Assembly (NCBI GenBank): GCA_963715455.1
Contig: OY970245.1
Location: 1,736,001 to 1,800,000 of the forward strand
Direction of reading: 5' to 3'
Length of the DNA stretch: 64,000 nucleotides
DNA from: VRUE01 sp963715455
GTDB taxonomy: Bacteria > Actinomycetota > Thermoleophilia > Solirubrobacterales > 70-9
In this document: piece after piece, positions 32,898-40,423 of the stretch
Position numbering within the stretch: the first letter of the stretch is position 1
How the letters are laid out: each line of letters opens with the position of its first letter
Program-made: the position numbers and the translations under genes
The notes under the pieces: model-generated
Told to the model about the DNA's origin: nothing
Database searches by the model: none
The model's input: the letters and a program-made list of their open reading frames with translations, nothing else

Positions 32898-33971
32898 CTA
32901 CGGCTCAGAGAGCAGTTGTTCGATGGTTGCGGTCAGGTTGTCGAATTCACGGTAGGAGAAGATTTGGCATCCCGCTGGGGCGAGTCTGAAGTCCCGGATG
33001 AGTTGTGCCATGCCTGCGTCGGCGCTTACCAGCTCACATCGGGATAGACCGTGCGTGAGGTGGGCGATGTCGTGGCCGTCACTCGGTCTTGCCCGCCGCC
33101 CTGAGCTGGAGGCGAGCGCCGCCCGAAACAGGGCTGGAAGTGCGAGGGTTGGCAGTGACCGAAGTGGCTCGAACCGGCGGAACTCATCCGGTCGCCGAGC
33201 GATCTCGGGATAGCGCTCAGCGAGGCGCTCCACCTGGCTCCGCCGAATTCCGAATGCCATGAAGCGGTTGTAGGCGGAGCCAGCAGAGAGATCGAGCGCG
33301 GGTGCTTCTGCATCCCGCGCAAGCGCCAACCCGCGTTCAAGGTAGTGCCTTTTGAATTCCTCCGGTGCCAAGACCGGACCGAGCTTCCATCTGATCATTT
33401 GTTCGAGATTGCCCTCTGCCATTTCCTCGAATGAGAAACCCATCTCGCGCAGTTCGGCATAGACGTTGTCCATGCCGGTCTCCTTGCTTCGCTCATGCGC
33501 AACCTCTTCGTGGTGGGTCTTGTCTGGCTCGAAAAAGGCACGGACCCTGATTTGGCCCCCGCCGAATCCGAAGAAAAGCTCATCGCGCGGGATATGCGGA
33601 TCGGTTCGGAACGCCTCTTTCCAGATGGGCTGACCCACACCCCCTTCGAACGCGGTCGCAGCGGCGTGGATCTCGGCAAACTCGATTTCTTCCTCGCTGC
33701 GGAAACCGATGCCGATGGACAGCTCATCGGCGAGCCCGTCGATCTCCTTCCATAGCCCTTGATCTCGGATGTGCACGCGGGCCGTCTCGTCCTTATGGGC
33801 GGACGAAGCTGGACAGATCAGTCGACCGGTGGTGACCTCTGTTCGAAGTAGGTCTAGCAGCCCAGCGTGGTCCTTCTCGGTCGCCAGCGCCGAGAGCGTT
33901 GATTGATCGAGGTAGACGAGAAGGCGCGGGCCATCTACGCGTCTCGTAAGGCGGTTGATGTCGATGTCCAT
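32898..33971 (-). CDS. PIN-like nuclease domain protein (probable defence cargo)
   Basis: 357 aa from ATG 33971. The N-terminus RLLVYLDQSTLSALATEKDH and the C-terminal DGHDIAHLTHGLSRCELVSA followed by DAGMAQLIRDF carry the spaced aspartates of large PIN-like nucleases. The ~250-residue middle is unrecognised. An upstream frame extends to 34178 but lacks family character. It is divergent from the AbiJ-like gene with a 223-bp gap, next to the integrase, a typical cargo slot. Confidence 0.7.
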   Translation of the reverse strand: MDIDINRLTRRVDGPRLLVYLDQSTLSALATEKDHAGLLDLLRTEVTTGRLICPASSAHKDETARVHIRDQGLWKEIDGLADELSIGIGFRSEEEIEFAEIHAAATAFEGGVGQPIWKEAFRTDPHIPRDELFFGFGGGQIRVRAFFEPDKTHHEEVAHERSKETGMDNVYAELREMGFSFEEMAEGNLEQMIRWKLGPVLAPEEFKRHYLERGLALARDAEAPALDLSAGSAYNRFMAFGIRRSQVERLAERYPEIARRPDEFRRFEPLRSLPTLALPALFRAALASSSGRRARPSDGHDIAHLTHGLSRCELVSADAGMAQLIRDFRLAPAGCQIFSYREFDNLTATIEQLLSEP

Positions 33972-34194
33972 TGGACTCGAAGCGTAGGACGATTGTGGCG
34001 CGGGTCGAGAACCCCGGTACACGACTCGCCCGCACTGGGGCCTCGAATGCCCGTCACCGCTCAACGACCGATGCGGTCGCTGATGTCTAGCACCCGACCG
34101 AGCCGGCGACGCCGCTGGACACGTCTCTGAGGCTGAGGCTGAGGTGGTTCTGCGTGGCAGCTTAAGCATCGGCGGCATCTGATTCCATGGACGG

Positions 34195-35049
34195 ATGCCC
34201 AGAAAACTGCGCTATTCGGAGCGGAAAGCCATCGCGGAGCAGGGTGACCTAGGGCCGCTCACCAACGAGCCGGATTCGCGGTTGCGAAACGCGCTGATCT
34301 ACCTATACGTCGAGGGGGCAAAGTCAGCCTGCGGCAACGACTTCGAGGACGCGATGCAAGGAGCCTGCGTCAAGCATTTCGGCTGGGTGGGGGACACCCA
34401 GATCACGCAGGCTCTGCGCAACCCAGGCGGGGACATCGAGGTCTACTTGGATCTAATTGAAATCTTCTGTGAGCAGGCGACGACGGAGCGGTGGGTGTAC
34501 GCCGCAATGACCGAGTACAAGACCACTGCGCTCAAAGATGCTGAAAGAGAACTGAACGATTTGTTCGACCGGCACCGCTTCGGCTACAGGCTGCATGACG
34601 GCGAGATCGTGAAGATCGGTTCCCCGGCGCTAGACGAGGTTGTCACTGGTCCGACTCTCTTGGCCAGCCAACGGCCTGGATGGGAGGAGGTCGAGCGGAC
34701 TTACAGAGAGGCGCTGCACCACCAGCGCGGTGCGGTCGACGAGAATGACGATGCCCTGACGGCGGCATGCGCTGCAGTTGAGGCGGCACTCAAGGCTGCT
34801 GGCTATAACGGCACCCACTTGGCACCGTTGGCCAAGAGTTTCAAGGAGGGCGGCACGGTGCCACCTGAGCTGGCGGGTGTTCCTGAGGCGCTAGATCTTC
34901 TGTTGAAGCGCATCGGGGCCGTGCGAAATCAGCACAGCGACTCCCACGGCAAGCATGCGGGGGCCGACGAGGTGCCCCAGGCCCTTGTTGATCTGGCCGT
35001 GCATTGGGCGGGCGCCTTCATTGTCTATCTGGCCGCTACGCACCCCTGA
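34195..35049 (+). CDS. AbiJ-like abortive-infection protein (Abi_C / HEPN-type)
   Basis: 284 aa. The N-terminus (LRYSERKAIAEQGDLGPL, SRLRNALIYLYVEGA) resembles AbiJ N-terminal domains. The C-terminus matches the Abi_C pattern LLLKRIGAVRNQHSDSHGKH then ALVDLAVHWAGAFIVYLAAT, with an RN-x5-H HEPN-type RNase motif. Family knowledge: such proteins act in abortive infection. It is the last gene before the right end of the element. Confidence 0.7.
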   Translation: MPRKLRYSERKAIAEQGDLGPLTNEPDSRLRNALIYLYVEGAKSACGNDFEDAMQGACVKHFGWVGDTQITQALRNPGGDIEVYLDLIEIFCEQATTERWVYAAMTEYKTTALKDAERELNDLFDRHRFGYRLHDGEIVKIGSPALDEVVTGPTLLASQRPGWEEVERTYREALHHQRGAVDENDDALTAACAAVEAALKAAGYNGTHLAPLAKSFKEGGTVPPELAGVPEALDLLLKRIGAVRNQHSDSHGKHAGADEVPQALVDLAVHWAGAFIVYLAATHP

Positions 35050-35148
35050 CTGGCACACAGCCGTCGAGGCTCCGAAGCTGCTCTGTTCGCGGTCGGCGAG
35101 CGCCATCCTGGAGTGGATGGGCGGCCGAGCACCCGGCGTCTCGATGCG

Positions 35149-35171
35149 GACTGTGGCACCGACTGTGGCAC
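35149..35171 (+). repeat. Paired GACTGTGGCAC boxes, right end of element
   Basis: Exact 11-mers at 35149-35159 and 35161-35171 (12-bp period), the same unit and orientation as at 25333-25354, ~113 bp before the right core. Likely integrase arm sites. Confidence 0.6.
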
Positions 35172-35247
35172 GAGGGCTCGCGGGCCCGGTCCCGGAGGCG
35201 CTTCCGCTGTCAGGGCGGTGCCCCGTATTCCGCTTGCTAGAGCCCAG

Positions 35248-35338
35248 CACAACAGAAAACGCCCCGGCGGGGAGCCGAGGCGAGTTCTGGGGTTACTACA
35301 GGGAGGAGAGATATGTATCTCTATATATGTGGATCCGT
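35248..35338. repeat. Repeat copy C / right attachment site (attR)
   Basis: A 19-bp block identical to 25178-25196, an imperfect GC hairpin, and the 27-bp core 35285-35311. The part after the core (GAGATATGTATCTC hairpin, GTGGATCC at 35329-35336) matches copy A, not copy B, so it is host sequence. On the minus strand copy C reads as a possible small RNA ending in the hairpin plus TTTTCTGTTG. The rest of 35050-35642 holds no recognisable gene. Confidence 0.65.
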
Positions 35339-35481
35339 GGGAGGTAGGTGGGCCCTTTGATGCGTCGCGGGCACGTCATCGTGGGAAGCGATGAGCGCCA
35401 TATGGGCGGCGCGGAACCCAGCCAGGAAGTTTTCTGTTCTGCCCCTTATCGGTTGTCCTCAGCGAATCCTTGAACAGCATA

Positions 35482-35495
35482 CGAACGTATGTGCG
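35482..35495. promoter_or_regulatory. Weak LexA-like box before tlyA-nadK-recN
   Basis: CGAACGTATGTGCG differs by one base from the actinobacterial SOS consensus CGAAC-N4-GTTCG half-sites. recN is SOS-controlled in many bacteria, so the position is sensible, but one imperfect match is weak evidence. Confidence 0.25.
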
Positions 35496-35629
35496 ATTCG
35501 TGTGTGAGGGCAATCACAGACCCTTCTAGAGCCGAATCTCCTCACTACCGGTAGGAGACCAGACCAAGCCAAAGCGTGGTTAAAAAGCTGTAGCGGGGCT
35601 GAATTGGGCGCTGGCAAGCGGGGCGCCGG

Positions 35630-35635
35630 TAGCGT
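35630..35635 (+). promoter_or_regulatory. Putative leaderless -10 box TAGCGT for tlyA
   Basis: TAGCGT is 7 nt before GTG 35643, the codon where TlyA homology starts. Confidence 0.45.
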
Positions 35636-35642
35636 TTCGCCG

Positions 35643-36428
35643 GTGAGCAAGGCACGGATCGACGCAGTTCTCGCTGAGCGGGGCTTCTTCCCGTCGCGCA
35701 CGGCCGCGGCAGGCGCGGTGCGGGCGGGCGCCGTACGGGTTGGGCACGATGGGCCGATCGCCCTGCGTCCCAGCCAGTTGGTCGAGCTGGAGGCGCCGCT
35801 GATTGTGGAAGAGGGGCCACGCTTCGTCTCGCGCGGGGGGATCAAGCTGGACAACGCGCTGGACGCCCTCGGCATCGATGTCAGCGGGCGCGAGTGCCTC
35901 GACGTCGGCGCCTCGACCGGGGGCTTTACCGACTGCCTGCTGCAGCGTGGCGCCGCGCAGGTAGCCGCGGTGGACGTCGCCTACGGGCAGCTCGACCTGC
36001 GGCTGCGCGAGGACCCGCGCGTCGCTGTCATCGAGCGACTCAACGCCCGCGAGCTGCAACCCGGCGATCTGCCCTTCGTGCCCGGCTTCGCCACGATCGA
36101 CGTCTCCTTCATCTCCCTGGCCAAGGTTCTGCCAGCGGTGGCGCGCTGCCTGGCTCCCGGCGGCGAGCTGTTGGCGATGGTCAAGCCGCAGTTCGAGCTG
36201 GGTCGCGAGCGGGTCGGCAAGGGTGTCGTACGCGATCTCGGCGACCGGCGCGAGGCGATTCTCAAAGTGGCGGAATCGGCACGCGAGCTCGACCTGCCGG
36301 TGCGCGGTTTCGCCTCCTCGGGCTTGCCTGGTCCGAAGGGCAACCGCGAGACCTTCGCCTGGTGCGGCGGGGAAGGCGAGGGAGTCGATGATCTCGAGGC
36401 GGCGATTGCCGCGGCGGAGTCTGAGTGA
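35643..36428 (+). CDS. tlyA: TlyA-family rRNA 2'-O-methyltransferase
   Basis: 261 aa. S4 RNA-binding domain (ARIDAVLAERGFFPSRTAAA, RAGAVRV) followed by an FtsJ-like Rossmann methyltransferase: FVSRGGIKLDNALDALGI, CLDVGASTGGFTDCLLQRGA (SAM site), TIDVSFISLAKVLPA, AMVKPQFELGRERVGKGVVR. Mycobacterial TlyA 2'-O-methylates 16S and 23S rRNA and gives capreomycin sensitivity. Conserved partner of nadK and recN. GTG start. Confidence 0.94.
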   Translation: MSKARIDAVLAERGFFPSRTAAAGAVRAGAVRVGHDGPIALRPSQLVELEAPLIVEEGPRFVSRGGIKLDNALDALGIDVSGRECLDVGASTGGFTDCLLQRGAAQVAAVDVAYGQLDLRLREDPRVAVIERLNARELQPGDLPFVPGFATIDVSFISLAKVLPAVARCLAPGGELLAMVKPQFELGRERVGKGVVRDLGDRREAILKVAESARELDLPVRGFASSGLPGPKGNRETFAWCGGEGEGVDDLEAAIAAAESE

Positions 36429-37273
36429 TGAAAACCGCCACCCTGATCACCCACTCGCATCCGCCCGCGGCCACCGAAGCTGTGGGGATCGCTGTCGCCG
36501 TGGCTCGCGAGGCCGGCTGGCGCCTGGTCGCCACGGCGGAGGAGATCGAGAAGCACAACCATGTTGCCGACGCGGTCGAGCCGGTCGACTCGCTGCCCGC
36601 AGATCCCGAGCTCTGCCTGGTGCTCGGCGGCGACGGCTCGATCCTCTACGCACTGCGCCGCTTTGCTGGCACTGGTGTGCCGGTCTTCGGCGTCAACTTC
36701 GGCACTGTTGGCTTCCTCGCTGCGGTCGAGCGCGACGAGGCTGAGGCGGGGATTCGCCGGGCGCTGGCGGGAGAGATCGAGACGATCGAGCTGCCCGCCC
36801 TGGCTCTGGAGATCGACGGGGAGCAGCATTTCGCCTTCAACGACGTCAGCGTCAGCCGCCGCCCCCGCGACCGCGTCGCCGAGCTGAGCTACCGGATCGC
36901 CGACGAGGAGGTGGGCAATGTGCGTTGCGATGGCCTGGTGGCTGCCACACCCGCTGGCTCGACTGGATACAACCTCGCCAACCAGGGCCCGATTCTCGCC
37001 TGGGGTGTGAAGGGCTACGTGGTCAGCTACATCTCGCCGCACTCGCTGACTGCGCGGGCGCTGGTTGTCGCGCCATCTGATGTGCTCACCGTCGGCAACG
37101 CCCAGGGCCGTGCGCCAGTTGACGTCGCGATCGACGGCGCTCAGGCGATGGCGCTCGATCCCGGCACGGCGCTTGACGTTCGCTTCGTCGACGGCGTGGG
37201 CCGCCTCGCCCAGCTACCCGGCACGAGCTTCTACCACCGAATTCGCGAGAAGTTCGGCCACCTGGCCGTCTGA
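36428..37273 (+). CDS. nadK: NAD kinase
   Basis: 281 aa from ATG 36428 (GTG 36425 also possible). ATP-NAD kinase motifs: CLVLGGDGSILYALRRFAG (GGDG), GVNFGTVGFLA, the NE/D site as FAFNDVSVSR, and GLVAATPAGSTGYNLANQGP. Makes NADP in the cytosol. The start overlaps the tlyA stop. Confidence 0.95.
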   Translation: MKTATLITHSHPPAATEAVGIAVAVAREAGWRLVATAEEIEKHNHVADAVEPVDSLPADPELCLVLGGDGSILYALRRFAGTGVPVFGVNFGTVGFLAAVERDEAEAGIRRALAGEIETIELPALALEIDGEQHFAFNDVSVSRRPRDRVAELSYRIADEEVGNVRCDGLVAATPAGSTGYNLANQGPILAWGVKGYVVSYISPHSLTARALVVAPSDVLTVGNAQGRAPVDVAIDGAQAMALDPGTALDVRFVDGVGRLAQLPGTSFYHRIREKFGHLAV

Positions 37274-37298
37274 GACCTCGGACTTCGTCCAAGCTCCA

Positions 37299-37420
37299 CG
37301 AGAGACGCCCGCTCCAGAGCCCGTCCCTTCCTAGCCGTCTCTCGCGGCGGGTGGCGTGGGGCAGGGGGTCGAGGACGTAAACCTCGCCCGCAGGCCCCTG
37401 CCCCACGACAGGACCCGCCG
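37299..37420 (+). other. Two adjacent long hairpins between nadK and recN
   Basis: H1: CGAGAGACG (37299-37307) with CGTCTCTCG (37336-37344). H2: GCGGCGGGT (37344-37352) with ACCCGCCGC (37412-37420), enclosing CGTGGGGCAGGGG (37355-37367) with CCCCTGCCCCACG (37394-37406) and an inner GAGG/CCTC. All stems are perfect. There is no U-tract. Likely a structured leader RNA of recN or a complex terminator. The 169-bp gap holds no gene. Confidence 0.55.
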
Positions 37421-37442
37421 CGCCAACTGCTACACACAAGGC

Positions 37443-39125
37443 GTGCTCCGAGAGCTGCGGATCGAGAACCTGCTGCTGATCGAGAAGGCCGAGCTGCGCC
37501 TCGGCGAGGGGCTCAACGCAATCACCGGTGAGACGGGGGCCGGCAAGACCGTCTTGGCTCACTCACTCGATCTGCTGATGGGCGGCAAGGCCCGCCCGCA
37601 GATCGTGCGTCCTGGGGCAGAGGAGGCCTGGGTCGAGGGCGTCTTCGACCTCCCTTTGGGCTTGTTGGACGATCCAAGCTTCAGCGAGCTCGCCGAGCGG
37701 CTGCCGGAGGGGGCGGAGGAGGTCGTGCTCGGCCGTCGGGTCGGGGCCGGTGGGCGCACCAGCGCCTTCGTCGCCGGGCGGTCCGCCTCGGCATCGGACC
37801 TAAAGCTGCTTGGTGGCCGGTTGCTTGCTTTCTTCGGCCAGCATGAACACCGCAAGCTGACCATCTCCTCGGCCCAGATGGAGGTGCTCGATGGCTTCGC
37901 CGGCGAGGCGCACCTCGACCTGCGCGAGCGCTACCGCGCTGCCCACCGCGAGTGCCTGCGGATCGAGGCTGAGCTGGCGCAGCTGCGCGAGCGCGACGGT
38001 TCGCGAGAGCGTGATCTCGATCTGCACCGCTACGAGCTCTCCGAGATCGAGGCCACCGCGCCCGACCCCACCGAGGAGGCAGACCTTGAAATGGAGCGCG
38101 AGCGGTTGCGCTATGCAGAGGGTCTGCGCGAGGCGGCAAGCGGCGCGCACCTTGCCCTGCTCGGGGCCGAGGAGGACGGGGGAGGCGGCGCCAGCGCTCT
38201 CGCCCAGGCGGAGGGTCTGCTCCAGGGTGTCGCTGGGGTGGACGTCGAGCTGGACGCGCTCTCGGCGAGGCTCGCTGCCCTGGCGATTGAGCTGGGTGAC
38301 GTGGCCGGCGAGCTGCGCGCCCACCTCGAGAGCTTGGAGGCGGACCCCGGCCGGTTGGCCGCGATCGAGGAGCGCCTTGAGGCGCTCGACCGGCTCAAGC
38401 GCAAGCACAGCGGCAGCATCGAGTCGGTACTTGCCCATGCCGAGCATTGCCGGGGAGAGATCGCTCGCCTGGAGGGGGCCGAGGAGCGCGGCATGGAGGC
38501 CGAGGCGGCGCTCACTAAAGCCGAAGAGAGCCGGACCGAGCTGGCGGCCAAGCTGAGCAAGGGCAGGGTAAAAGCGACGGTGCCCTTCCAGCGGGCGGTC
38601 GCCGAGGAGCTGGAGCGGCTGGCGATGCCCGGTGCCAAGCTCGAGGTCGTACTGGAGTCGCATGCCAAGGAATACGGGGCTGGTGGGGCGGAGACGGTCG
38701 AGCTGCGCCTGGCACCGAATCCCGGTCTGGAGCCGGCGCCGCTGCGTGACGCGGCCTCGGGTGGCGAGCTGTCGCGAGTGATGCTCGCCCTGAGCGGCTT
38801 CGGCGGGGCAGCAGGGGTCGGCACGCTGGTCTTTGACGAGATCGACGCCGGGGTTGGCGGCCAGACGGCGCGCGCGGTAGGCGAGCGGCTGCACGCCCTA
38901 GGCGAAGGTCGCCAGGTGCTCTGCATCACTCACCTACCCCAGGTCGCCTCGCTTGCCGATTCCCACTTCACCCTGGAGAAGGACGTCTCCGGAGAGCAGG
39001 CGAGTGCCACTGTGCGCCGCCTCGATGGCGAGGACGTGGTCGAGGAGATCCGCCGCATGCTCGGTGGGGAGCGCTCCGATGAGGCCGCCACGCAGCACGC
39101 ACGCGAGCTGCTCGCTGCCGCCTGA
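37443..39125 (+). CDS. recN: DNA repair protein RecN
   Basis: 560 aa SMC-like ATPase: Walker A ITGETGAGKTVLAHSLDLLM, FFGQHEHRKL, two coiled-coil arms (~165-400), signature region ASGGELSRVMLALSG, Walker B VFDEIDAGVGG, and CITHLPQVASLADSH. Acts in double-strand break repair, gathering DNA ends. GTG 37443 is where homology begins (LRELRIENLLLIEKAEL). Confidence 0.95.
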   Translation: MLRELRIENLLLIEKAELRLGEGLNAITGETGAGKTVLAHSLDLLMGGKARPQIVRPGAEEAWVEGVFDLPLGLLDDPSFSELAERLPEGAEEVVLGRRVGAGGRTSAFVAGRSASASDLKLLGGRLLAFFGQHEHRKLTISSAQMEVLDGFAGEAHLDLRERYRAAHRECLRIEAELAQLRERDGSRERDLDLHRYELSEIEATAPDPTEEADLEMERERLRYAEGLREAASGAHLALLGAEEDGGGGASALAQAEGLLQGVAGVDVELDALSARLAALAIELGDVAGELRAHLESLEADPGRLAAIEERLEALDRLKRKHSGSIESVLAHAEHCRGEIARLEGAEERGMEAEAALTKAEESRTELAAKLSKGRVKATVPFQRAVAEELERLAMPGAKLEVVLESHAKEYGAGGAETVELRLAPNPGLEPAPLRDAASGGELSRVMLALSGFGGAAGVGTLVFDEIDAGVGGQTARAVGERLHALGEGRQVLCITHLPQVASLADSHFTLEKDVSGEQASATVRRLDGEDVVEEIRRMLGGERSDEAATQHARELLAAA

Positions 39126-39153
39126 GGCTGCTTGCGCGGCTTGCCAGAGCGGT

Positions 39154-39159
39154 TAACCT
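39154..39159 (+). promoter_or_regulatory. Putative leaderless -10 box TAACCT for steA
   Basis: TAACCT is 6 nt before GTG 39166. Confidence 0.45.
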
Positions 39160-39165
39160 CCTCCG

Positions 39166-40353
39166 GTGGCTATCGCCAGTCGCCGTCGCATGCCCGCGCT
39201 GCTCACTCGCCGTAATGGGGCGACCGCGAGCGAGGCGATTGAGGGCTCGGTGCGGCTCGGCCGTCGCACCAAGCACCTGGTCAAACGCCTGGGTCCCGGT
39301 GACGTCGCCGTCATCGACCACGTCAACATCGACCGCATCGCTGCCGAGGAGCTGATCGCCAGCGGCGTGCCGGTGGTGATCAACGCCTCGCCCTCCTCCG
39401 ACGGTCGTTACCCGAACGCCGGGCCGCTGCTTCTCGTGCAGGCCGGCGTGACGTTGATCGACGTCGAAGGAGTCGATCCCTTCGAGCTGTTGGGCGAGGG
39501 AGACCGCATCGCCGTCGCCGGGGGAGCCGTGCTCGCGGGCGGGGAGGAGTTGCTTCGCGGCCGCGTGCTTGGCCTCGAGGACCTAGAGCGCCAGCGCGAC
39601 GAGCAGCTCGAGCGAGTCGACGAGGCGCTCGCCGAGTTTGCCGAGAACACCGTCGCCCACGTGCGCCAGGAGACCGACCTGCTCACCGGCGCGGTTGAGT
39701 TCCCACCGACGCGGGCCCGCTTTCGCGACCGCCACGTGCTGATCGTCGTGCGCGGTGACCGCCACCGTCGCGATCTCAAGGCGCTGCGCGCCTACATCCG
39801 TGATGTGCGACCGCTGATCGTCGCCGTCGACGGCGGCGCCGATGGAGTGCTCGAGGCGGGGATAAAGCCCGACGTGATCCTTGGCGACATGGACTCGGCC
39901 GGCGATGAGGCGCTGCGCTGCGGTGCGGAGCTGATCGTCCACGCCTACCCCGATGGGCGCGCACCGGGGCGTCAGCGCCTGCTTGACTTGGACCTGACCC
40001 ACACGTTGCTACCCGCCGCTGGGACTAGTGAGGACGTGGCGATGCTGATGGCCCACGAGAAGGGCGCGGCGCTGATCGTCAGCGTCGGTGCCCACTTCAA
40101 CTTGATCGAGTTCCTGGACCGCAAGCGCGGCGGTATGTCCTCGACCTTCCTCACCCGCCTGCGGATCGGCGAGAAACTGGTCGACGCCAAGGGGGTGAGC
40201 CGCCTCTACAACCCGAGCTCGCCTTTTGGGCCGCTGGCCCTCTTCTTCGCGGCGTTCATGGTCCTCCTGGCGATCGTCGTGATCAGCTCGCCAGCGCTTA
40301 GCGACCTCGTCGACCTGATCTGGCTGAAGATCAAGATCTGGCTCGGGCTCTAA
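39166..40353 (+). CDS. steA: SteA-like division protein (thiamine-pyrophosphokinase fold)
   Basis: 395 aa. The soluble part (residues 1-~345) matches the SteA/TPK-like family: RLGRRTKHLVKRLGPGDVAV, INASPSSDGRYPNAGPLLLV, VAVDGGADGVLEAGIKPDVI, LGDMDSAGDEALRCGAELIV. One membrane helix at the C-terminus (LALFFAAFMVLLAIVVISSP). In Corynebacterium SteA and SteB form a complex that controls cell-wall cleavage at division. It sits next to steB in the same order as Rv1697-Rv1698. Confidence 0.88.
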   Translation: MAIASRRRMPALLTRRNGATASEAIEGSVRLGRRTKHLVKRLGPGDVAVIDHVNIDRIAAEELIASGVPVVINASPSSDGRYPNAGPLLLVQAGVTLIDVEGVDPFELLGEGDRIAVAGGAVLAGGEELLRGRVLGLEDLERQRDEQLERVDEALAEFAENTVAHVRQETDLLTGAVEFPPTRARFRDRHVLIVVRGDRHRRDLKALRAYIRDVRPLIVAVDGGADGVLEAGIKPDVILGDMDSAGDEALRCGAELIVHAYPDGRAPGRQRLLDLDLTHTLLPAAGTSEDVAMLMAHEKGAALIVSVGAHFNLIEFLDRKRGGMSSTFLTRLRIGEKLVDAKGVSRLYNPSSPFGPLALFFAAFMVLLAIVVISSPALSDLVDLIWLKIKIWLGL

Positions 40354-40357
40354 CACG

Positions 40358-40398
40358 AGACCTCGTTTTTCTGTGCTCTGCACGCAAAAACGAGATCT
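40358..40398. terminator. 19-bp imperfect inverted repeat between steA and steB
   Basis: Arms 40358-40376 and 40380-40398 (16 of 19 paired, loop TCT) contain TTTTT and AAAAA runs. Same class as 9302-9348 and 46985-47033. It probably ends the recN-steA transcript before the steB promoter. Confidence 0.5.
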
Positions 40399-40411
40399 GG
40401 CGATGCGGAGA

Positions 40412-40417
40412 TAGCCT
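40412..40417 (+). promoter_or_regulatory. Putative leaderless -10 box TAGCCT for steB
   Basis: TAGCCT is 6 nt before GTG 40424 and 14 nt after the inverted repeat. Confidence 0.5.
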
Positions 40418-40423
40418 GCGCGC

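Larger units (their letters stand above)
25214..35311 (+). mobile_element. Approximately 10.1-kb integrative (mobilizable/conjugative) element
   Basis: Bounded by the identical 27-bp core at 25214-25240 and 35285-35311. Inside each end is a pair of GACTGTGGCAC boxes at 11-12 bp period, resembling integrase arm sites. Contents: membrane protein, VapBC, a hypothetical protein, replication-relaxation protein, TraD/VirD4-like ATPase, excisionase-like HTH, small HTH protein, regulators, tyrosine integrase, PIN-like nuclease and AbiJ-like protein. It splits the dxs...tlyA gene neighbourhood. No relaxase of a known family is recognised. Boundaries are inferred from the repeats. Confidence 0.75.

Noticed and set aside
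33972..34178. Longer N-terminus for the PIN-like protein
   Set aside because: The 69 extra residues are Ser/Arg/Pro-rich without domain character; the PIN-like strand begins just after ATG 33971.
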